Assembly (NCBI RefSeq): GCF_029892105.1
Contig: NZ_JARZAJ010000003.1
Span: forward strand, 281,073 to 345,072
Origin: Kitasatospora sp. GP82
Lineage (GTDB): Bacteria; Actinomycetota; Actinomycetes; Streptomycetales; Streptomycetaceae
Reading direction: 5' to 3'
DNA: 64,000 bases
Shown: positions 59,487-64,000 of the stretch, in pieces
Position numbering within the stretch: the stretch's first letter is position 1
How the letters are laid out: the number at the start of each line of letters is the position of its first letter
The notes under the pieces: model-generated
The model's database searches: none
What the model was told of the DNA's origin: nothing
Seen by the model: only the letters and a program-made list of their open reading frames with translations
Made by a program: the position numbers and the translations under genes

Positions 59487-60749
59487 ATGACCGCTCAAGT
59501 CCCCACCCCTGCGGGCGCTCTGCGCTCACGGCACGTCACGCTGATGGCCCTGGCCTCCGGCGTGAGCGTGGCCAACATCTACTACCTGCAACCCCTGCTG
59601 CGTCCACTGGCCAAGTCCTTCGGCGTCGACGTGGGCACTGCGGGCCTGCTGCCGATGGCCACGATGATCGGGTACGCCCTCGGCCTGCTGCTGCTGGTCC
59701 CGCTGGCCGACAGGCTCGGGGTGCGCCGGCTCAGCCTCTGGCTGAACACGGCCCGCACCGTGGCCCTGCTGGTGGCCGCCGCCGCACCCGGCTATGCGCT
59801 GTTCGCCGTCGCCGCGGTGGCGCTGGGGCTCAGCAGCGTGCTCGCACAGGTCCTGACCCCCGTCGCGGTGTCCCTCGCGGCACCGGACCAGGTGGGCCGG
59901 ATCACCGCCCGTATAACGGCGGGGCTGTTCGGCGGCATCGTCGGCGCCCGGGTGCTTGCCGGGACGGTCGCCGACGCGGTGGGCTGGCGATGGGTCTACG
60001 TCATCTCCGCGATCCTCACGGTGGCCCTCGCGGTGGCCCTGCGGTCGCTGCCGGAACCGCCGCCCCGTACGAGCCTGCCCTACCCGAAACTGCTCGCCTC
60101 GCTGGTGCCGCTGCTGCGTCAGGAGCGCAATGTGCGCCGGGCCATCGTCGTCGCGGCCTCGGGCTTCGCCTCCTTCAACCTGCTCTGGACCTCCATCACG
60201 CTCTACGTCACCGGAGCCCCGCACCACTGGAGCACGGCGGATGCCGGGCTGCTCGGCCTGGTCGGGATCGCCGGCACGGTGACGGTCATGGTCGTCGGCC
60301 GCTTCCTGGAACGCAACTGGTTCCGGCTGCTGACCGTGACCGCTGCGGCCGCCATGACGGTGTCGCTGCTGGCCGCCGGGGTGGCCGGCGCCGTCACACC
60401 GGTGCTGGTGGCGGCCTGTCTCGTGCTGGACTCCGGCGCCCGCGTCAACAACGTCGCCAACCAGACCCATGCGCTGCGTCAGCGGCCCGACGCCCGGGCC
60501 CGGGTGAATACTCTCTACATGACGGGCTACTTCGCTGCGGGCTCGCTCGGATCCGCCGCCGGAACACTGCTCTTCACGCACGCCGGCTGGCTCGTCACCT
60601 GCGCGGTCTCGGCGGCCCTGTCCGCCTTCAGCGGCATCTGGGCCTTCCGCGCCCACGGCCGCGGGGCTGCCGAGGACCGCACCGTCGCGACCGCATCGGA
60701 CACTCCCCTGCAGGCGGCGGTCGGCGGGGCACCGGCGATCAAGGAGTAG
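59487..60749 (+). CDS. MFS transporter, 12-helix
   Basis: Membrane protein of 420 residues with about 12 helices (VSVANIYYLQPLLRPLAKSF, then DRLGVRRLSLWLNTARTVAL as motif A, and GRITARITAGLFGGIVGARV). It belongs to the drug:proton antiporter-like MFS group (YgaY/AraJ-like). It is the first gene of the LysR-controlled operon, two bases before the dioxygenase gene, and probably exports or imports an aromatic intermediate or product. Confidence 0.88.
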   Translation: MTAQVPTPAGALRSRHVTLMALASGVSVANIYYLQPLLRPLAKSFGVDVGTAGLLPMATMIGYALGLLLLVPLADRLGVRRLSLWLNTARTVALLVAAAAPGYALFAVAAVALGLSSVLAQVLTPVAVSLAAPDQVGRITARITAGLFGGIVGARVLAGTVADAVGWRWVYVISAILTVALAVALRSLPEPPPRTSLPYPKLLASLVPLLRQERNVRRAIVVAASGFASFNLLWTSITLYVTGAPHHWSTADAGLLGLVGIAGTVTVMVVGRFLERNWFRLLTVTAAAAMTVSLLAAGVAGAVTPVLVAACLVLDSGARVNNVANQTHALRQRPDARARVNTLYMTGYFAAGSLGSAAGTLLFTHAGWLVTCAVSAALSAFSGIWAFRAHGRGAAEDRTVATASDTPLQAAVGGAPAIKE

Positions 60750-60751
60750 TT

Positions 60752-61672
60752 ATGGCAAACGACTTGACCGACCCGACCGAGGTCGCACCGGTCGACGCGG
60801 TGCTGGCCAGCTTCGCCAGGACCCCCGATCCGCGGCTGCGCGAGATCCTGACCCGGCTGGTCCGGCACCTCCACGCCTTCGTCGTCGACATCGAGCCCAC
60901 CATGGCGGAGTGGCAGGCGGCCATCGACTTTCTCACCTCCACCGGGCACGCCTGCACCGACCGGCGGCAGGAGTTCATCCTGCTCTCGGACGTGCTCGGC
61001 GTGTCCACGCTGGTCGAGTCGGTCAACGACCGCCGTCCGGACCCGGCGCCAGCAGCGGCGGCGGCCGGACAGGATCGGACCGAGTCGACCGTACTCGGCC
61101 CGTTCCACGTCGTCTCCTCACCGCCCCGCGCACTGGGCGACACCATCGACCTCACGGGTGGCGGAACTCCCTGCCTGGTCACCGGCGAGGTCCGGACGAC
61201 GGACGGGCAGCCGCTTCCGGGCGCCACTCTGGACGTGTGGCAGGCCGACGACCAGGGCTTCTACGACGTCCAACAGCCCGAGGAGCAGCCCGCGGGCAAC
61301 GGGCGCGGCCTGTTCACCGCGGACGCGGACGGCCGCTTCCGGTTCCGCTCCGTCGTCCCGCGCCACTACCCGATCCCCACCGACGGCCCGGTCGGCGACC
61401 TCCTGCGCGCCACCGGCCGCCATGCCAACCGTCCCGCGCACATCCACTTCATCGTGGCGGCCGAGGGGCACCGCTCGCTGACGACCCAGATCTACGTCGC
61501 CGACAGCCCGTACATCGACTCGGACGCCGTCTTCGCGGTGAAGCGCAGGCTGGTACGCGAGGTCGAGACGGTCCACGACCCCGCGGCGGCCGCGCGGCAC
61601 GGCCTGCCCAGCCCCTTCCGGCAGCTCCGCTTCGACTTCGTCCTGGAACCCGCCGAGGAGGCGGGAGCGTGA
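60752..61672 (+). CDS. intradiol ring-cleavage dioxygenase (hydroxyquinol/catechol 1,2-dioxygenase type)
   Basis: Enzyme of 306 residues with an N-terminal alpha-helical dimerisation domain (LREILTRLVRHLHAFVVDIE, TDRRQEFILLSDVLGVSTLV) and a C-terminal intradiol beta-sandwich. The four Fe(III) ligands are in place: Tyr171 (GFYDVQ), Tyr206 (RHYPIP), His230 and His232 (AHIHF). Domain order and length fit hydroxyquinol 1,2-dioxygenases best, with catechol as an alternative; the two differ in few residues. AAGGAG lies before the ATG. Its stop overlaps the dehydroquinase GTG. Confidence 0.9.
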   Translation: MANDLTDPTEVAPVDAVLASFARTPDPRLREILTRLVRHLHAFVVDIEPTMAEWQAAIDFLTSTGHACTDRRQEFILLSDVLGVSTLVESVNDRRPDPAPAAAAAGQDRTESTVLGPFHVVSSPPRALGDTIDLTGGGTPCLVTGEVRTTDGQPLPGATLDVWQADDQGFYDVQQPEEQPAGNGRGLFTADADGRFRFRSVVPRHYPIPTDGPVGDLLRATGRHANRPAHIHFIVAAEGHRSLTTQIYVADSPYIDSDAVFAVKRRLVREVETVHDPAAAARHGLPSPFRQLRFDFVLEPAEEAGA

Positions 61673-62241
61673 GGCTGGTGGATCCCGTCCCTCCGTTGCA
61701 CGTACTGCTGCTCAACGGCCCCAACCTGAACCTGCTCGGCGAACGCGACCCCGCCCGGTACGGGACGGCAACCCTGCACGACGTCGAACGGCAGGTCGTC
61801 GAGCTCGGCAGAAGACTGTCGGTGTACGTCGACTGCGTGCAGAGCAACAGCGAGGGCGAACTGATCACCCTGGTCCACCAGGCCCGCCTCGACTACGCCG
61901 GAATCGTCATCAACCCGGGCGCCTACGCGCACTACAGCTACGCCCTGCGGGACGCCCTGGAAGCGGTCTCGATCCCGGTCATCGAAGTGCACATCTCCAA
62001 CATCCACGCCCGTGAGCCCTTCCGCGCCACCTCGGTGACCGCTCCGGTGGTCGCCGGGAGCATCCTGGGCTGCGGCACTGCCGGGTACGAGCTGGCCCTG
62101 CGGGCGGTCGTCGGACGGATCCGGGCCGAGCAGACCCACCAGGAGGCATGGACCCAGCACCGGCCGGCGGCCGAGGTACTCCCCGCATCCCCGGACGAGT
62201 TGCGGCCCGCCGCCTGCCGAAGGGCTCACCCGTACTGGTGA
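61669..62241 (+). CDS. aroQ: type II 3-dehydroquinate dehydratase
   Basis: Protein of 190 residues; type II dehydroquinases are usually about 150, so the C-terminal 35 residues are an extension. Motifs: LNGPNLNLLG at 15-24, the catalytic Tyr31 in ARYG, INPGAYAHYS at 81-90, the catalytic His108 in EVHISN and Arg118. It converts 3-dehydroquinate to 3-dehydroshikimate, and can also act in quinate catabolism. The GTG start overlaps the dioxygenase stop, so it belongs to the LysR-controlled operon. Confidence 0.93.
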   Translation: MRLVDPVPPLHVLLLNGPNLNLLGERDPARYGTATLHDVERQVVELGRRLSVYVDCVQSNSEGELITLVHQARLDYAGIVINPGAYAHYSYALRDALEAVSIPVIEVHISNIHAREPFRATSVTAPVVAGSILGCGTAGYELALRAVVGRIRAEQTHQEAWTQHRPAAEVLPASPDELRPAACRRAHPYW

Positions 62242-62293
62242 GGAACCTGCGTGACGAACCGGGGAATCGCGCCGCCCGTCCGCCGTGCTTTTC

Positions 62294-62318
62294 GGGGCCG
62301 TGAACGTCCTGGCCCCGG
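62294..62318 (+). terminator. terminator after aroQ
   Basis: CGGGGCC pairs with GGCCCCG around 11 bases, about 50 bases after the dehydroquinase stop. The remaining gap up to the protease start (about 140 bp) contains no gene. Confidence 0.6.
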
Positions 62319-62456
62319 TGGCAGCGCCGTCGGAGCGGCCCCGTACTCTCTTGGGCGGGTCTGCTCATCAGCAAGTGGATCATGACACTGCGCCCGGGGA
62401 AGGCACGGCCCGGGCGAAGCGGGAAGCATGGCGGAGGGACCGCCGGGGGAGGACGC

Positions 62457-63767
62457 GTGAGTTACCACCGCAACAACTGGCAGCAGGTTGCCAACAACGT
62501 GGCCGGCTTCATCCCGCTGGGACGTGACGTCATGTCGGTGGTGAACACGGTCAAGGAGTTCACCGACGAGGCCGGCCTCAGCCGGCTGAACTACGTTGCC
62601 GACGGCCATCCCGTGGTGGAACGCCCCTGGCAGCCCCCTGGCCCGCCGCCGAACCCCGCCCGCGTGGAAGAGGTCGGCCGGCTGGCCTGGGACGCCCTCT
62701 TCGCCGACACCGACCGCCACGGCGCGCGGCCCCTGCTCGACCAGGTCGGCAACCTGCTGGTGCCGCTGCCGCCCAGCGAACTCGACCTGGTGATCCGCCG
62801 GTTCGGCCCGCAGGGGCTGCTGCGCTGGGACGAGCTGATGCACGTCACGGACGCGAACGAGGAAGAGGCGTACGACTTCTACCGGCAGCAGGACGTCTTC
62901 AACTGGCTGCTGCGCACGGTGAGTCCGTACGCCACCATGCTGATCGGCGACTCCATGCCGTGCGCCCAGCCGGACTACCAGCTGAACGACATGGACTCGG
63001 GCTCGGGCAAGACCCCGGGCTGGGTGCTGCCCGAGGGCCCGTTCGCCCAGGTCGACGGGGCGTACATGACCGAGGGGTGGCAGCGCGTCTCGGCCTCGAC
63101 CGAGGCGATGAGCTGGCAGGACATGGACCAGGGCCGGTTCGGCACCTGCTGGATGCTCACCGCCATGCAGGCCGTGCTCCAGGCCAATCCGTCCTACGCC
63201 CCGCGCCACCTGCGCCAGGAAGCCAACGGATCGGTCACCTTCACCCTGTACGAGAAGGGCCGACCGTACGACGTGACGGTGGTCGCCGACCTGCCGATGG
63301 TCGCCGGCGGACTCTACGGGGCCAAGGGACACAGCAGCGATCCACGCTACGCCGAGACCTGGCCGGGCTACTACGAGAAGGCCGTGGCCCAGTGGCACCG
63401 GGGTTACGAGGGCATCGCCAACGGTGGTTACGCCGGGCGGGCGTTGGCCTTCCTGACCGCACAGCCGGTGCAGGAGATCGACATCAGCTCCCCCTGGGTG
63501 GTCCACGAGATCGCCGACCGCAAGGCACGGGGCCAGGCGGTGACCGTCGGCACCCAGGGCCACGGCAGCGACCGGGACACCCTGATGGGCGGTCGCCTCG
63601 CCACCAGCCACGCCTACTTCGTCAAGGAGGTCGACGTCCCCGGAGGACGGATCTGCCTCGGCAACCCGTGGGGCGACGGGGCCTCCCGCAAGATGTGGGA
63701 GGCCTGGCTCGACTTCCAGGACATCCAGCGCTACCTCAGGCACGCCGAGGCCGGCTTCACCTGGTAG
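62457..63767 (+). CDS. calpain-family (C2) cysteine protease-like protein
   Basis: Protein of 436 residues with no signal peptide or membrane segment. The C-terminal half has the calpain core: Cys231 in QGRFGTCWMLTAMQAVL, His385 in TSHAYFVKEVD and Asn403 in CLGNPWGDG, the complete triad order, so activity is plausible. No EF-hand-like calcium motifs are seen. The N-terminal 200 residues are unassigned. I start at the GTG at 62457 because GGGGGAGG lies just ahead; an ATG at 62382 would add 25 Gly/Arg-rich residues. Confidence 0.82.
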   Translation: MSYHRNNWQQVANNVAGFIPLGRDVMSVVNTVKEFTDEAGLSRLNYVADGHPVVERPWQPPGPPPNPARVEEVGRLAWDALFADTDRHGARPLLDQVGNLLVPLPPSELDLVIRRFGPQGLLRWDELMHVTDANEEEAYDFYRQQDVFNWLLRTVSPYATMLIGDSMPCAQPDYQLNDMDSGSGKTPGWVLPEGPFAQVDGAYMTEGWQRVSASTEAMSWQDMDQGRFGTCWMLTAMQAVLQANPSYAPRHLRQEANGSVTFTLYEKGRPYDVTVVADLPMVAGGLYGAKGHSSDPRYAETWPGYYEKAVAQWHRGYEGIANGGYAGRALAFLTAQPVQEIDISSPWVVHEIADRKARGQAVTVGTQGHGSDRDTLMGGRLATSHAYFVKEVDVPGGRICLGNPWGDGASRKMWEAWLDFQDIQRYLRHAEAGFTW

Positions 63768-63793
63768 CCCGCTCCCGGCGGGCCACCGACCCC

Positions 63794-63825
63794 GGAGCGC
63801 GGCCGACTTCGTACGGCCGCGCTCC
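63794..63825 (+). terminator. terminator of the calpain-like gene
   Basis: GGAGCGCGGCCG pairs perfectly with CGGCCGCGCTCC around eight bases, 27 bases after the stop. Confidence 0.8.
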
Positions 63826-63858
63826 CTCCGTCTGCACGCTTCGCCACCGGGGTAACGC

Positions 63859-63894
63859 AGAAAGCCCCCTCCCGATCCCGGGAGGGGGCTTTCT
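63859..63894 (-). terminator. rRNA operon terminator
   Basis: AGAAAGCCCCCTCCCG and CGGGAGGGGGCTTTCT form a long stem 13 bases beyond the 3' end of the 5S gene on the leftward transcript, ending in a T-rich tail (GGCTTTCT). This is a typical strong rrn terminator. Confidence 0.88.
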
Positions 63895-63907
63895 ACTGTC
63901 AAAATTT

Positions 63908-64000
63908 GTTCGGCGGCGTCCTACTCTCCCACAGGGTCCCCCCTGCAGTACCATCGGCGCTACGAGGCTTAGCTTCCGGGTTCGGAATGTAACCGGGCGT
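63908..64000 (-). rRNA. rrf: 5S ribosomal RNA, 3' part
   Basis: Read leftwards, the last 93 bases match the 3' three quarters of actinobacterial 5S rRNA: ACGCCCGGTTACATTCCGAA, CCCGGAAGCTAAGCCTCGTA, GGGAGAGTAGGACGCCGCCG, ending GAAC. The 5' part lies beyond the window, as must the 16S and 23S genes of the operon. Confidence 0.95.

Noticed and set aside
39629..62241. One single large cluster covering both metabolite loci
   Set aside because: The M1 peptidase gene and a control region without the MarR palindrome separate them, and regulators differ (MarR against MmyB-type and LysR). They are treated as two neighbouring loci.
1..64000. tRNA genes, insertion sequences, integrases or phage genes
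   Set aside because: No transposase, integrase or terminal-repeat pattern was recognised and no tRNA-like T-loop/acceptor arrangement was noticed. A dedicated tRNA search was not possible here, so a missed tRNA cannot be excluded fully.

Overview
This is a 64 kb piece of very GC-rich chromosome with strongly GC-biased third codon positions, GGAGG-type ribosome binding sites, many GTG starts, ATGA/GTGA-coupled operons and rare TTA codons. It suggests a streptomycete (Streptomyces, Kitasatospora or a close relative). It ends on the right inside a 5S rRNA gene read leftwards, so an rRNA operon lies just beyond.

Layout. 0-5.3 kb: the start of an XRE-type regulator, a D-2-hydroxyacid dehydrogenase and a copper-export operon (small Met/His-tailed membrane protein, CopA ATPase, PCuAC-like secreted protein). 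5.4-9.2 kb: an ABC exporter with its own two-component system. 9.3-13.1 kb: a ferric-iron ABC importer with an iron-box-like site. 13.4-19.2 kb: a mixed segment (membrane-bound PemK/MazF-like protein, secreted Amidase_6 protein, sodium:solute symporter with DUF3311 partner) littered with gene remnants. 19.2-24.5 kb: a flavin/electron-transfer set (ApbE, FMN-binding protein, ferric-reductase-like protein) divergent from an OmpR-type two-component system. 24.5-31 kb: a block resembling the mycobacterial DosR dormancy regulon (GAF histidine kinase, Acg-type nitroreductase, SHOCT protein, Rv1733c-like protein, two universal stress proteins), in which three promoter regions share the inverted repeat GGGCCG-N2-CGGCCC. 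32-39.5 kb: acetyl-CoA synthetase, an aldo/keto reductase remnant, a Tat-exported phospholipase C-like protein, a SpoIIE-type phosphatase and an MFS exporter.

Two adjacent regions look like specialised-metabolism loci. 39.6-49.2 kb holds a ThiF/E1-like enzyme, a possible GNAT-fold protein, an acyl-CoA dehydrogenase, an SCP2 protein, an amidase, a MarR regulator, an acyl-adenylating ligase and an MFS pump; related palindromes stand in its three control regions, so the MarR protein probably governs all of it. 51.7-62.2 kb holds a pobA-type hydroxylase, a regulator with two TTA codons, both subunits of a hydroquinone 1,2-dioxygenase, a DinB-fold protein, a chorismate-lyase-like enzyme, class II DAHP synthase, a LysR regulator, an MFS transporter, an intradiol dioxygenase and a type II dehydroquinase. 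Enzymes that build an aromatic acid from primary metabolism thus sit beside enzymes that hydroxylate and open aromatic rings, while the usual downstream catabolic dehydrogenase and reductase are missing. In-frame TTA codons, which in Streptomyces need the bldA tRNA, were seen only in these two loci.

The window closes with a bacterial calpain-like protease and strong terminators facing the rRNA operon. At least five truncated genes (methyltransferase, O-methyltransferase, GMC oxidoreductase, aldo/keto reductase, small membrane protein) point to repeated local deletion.
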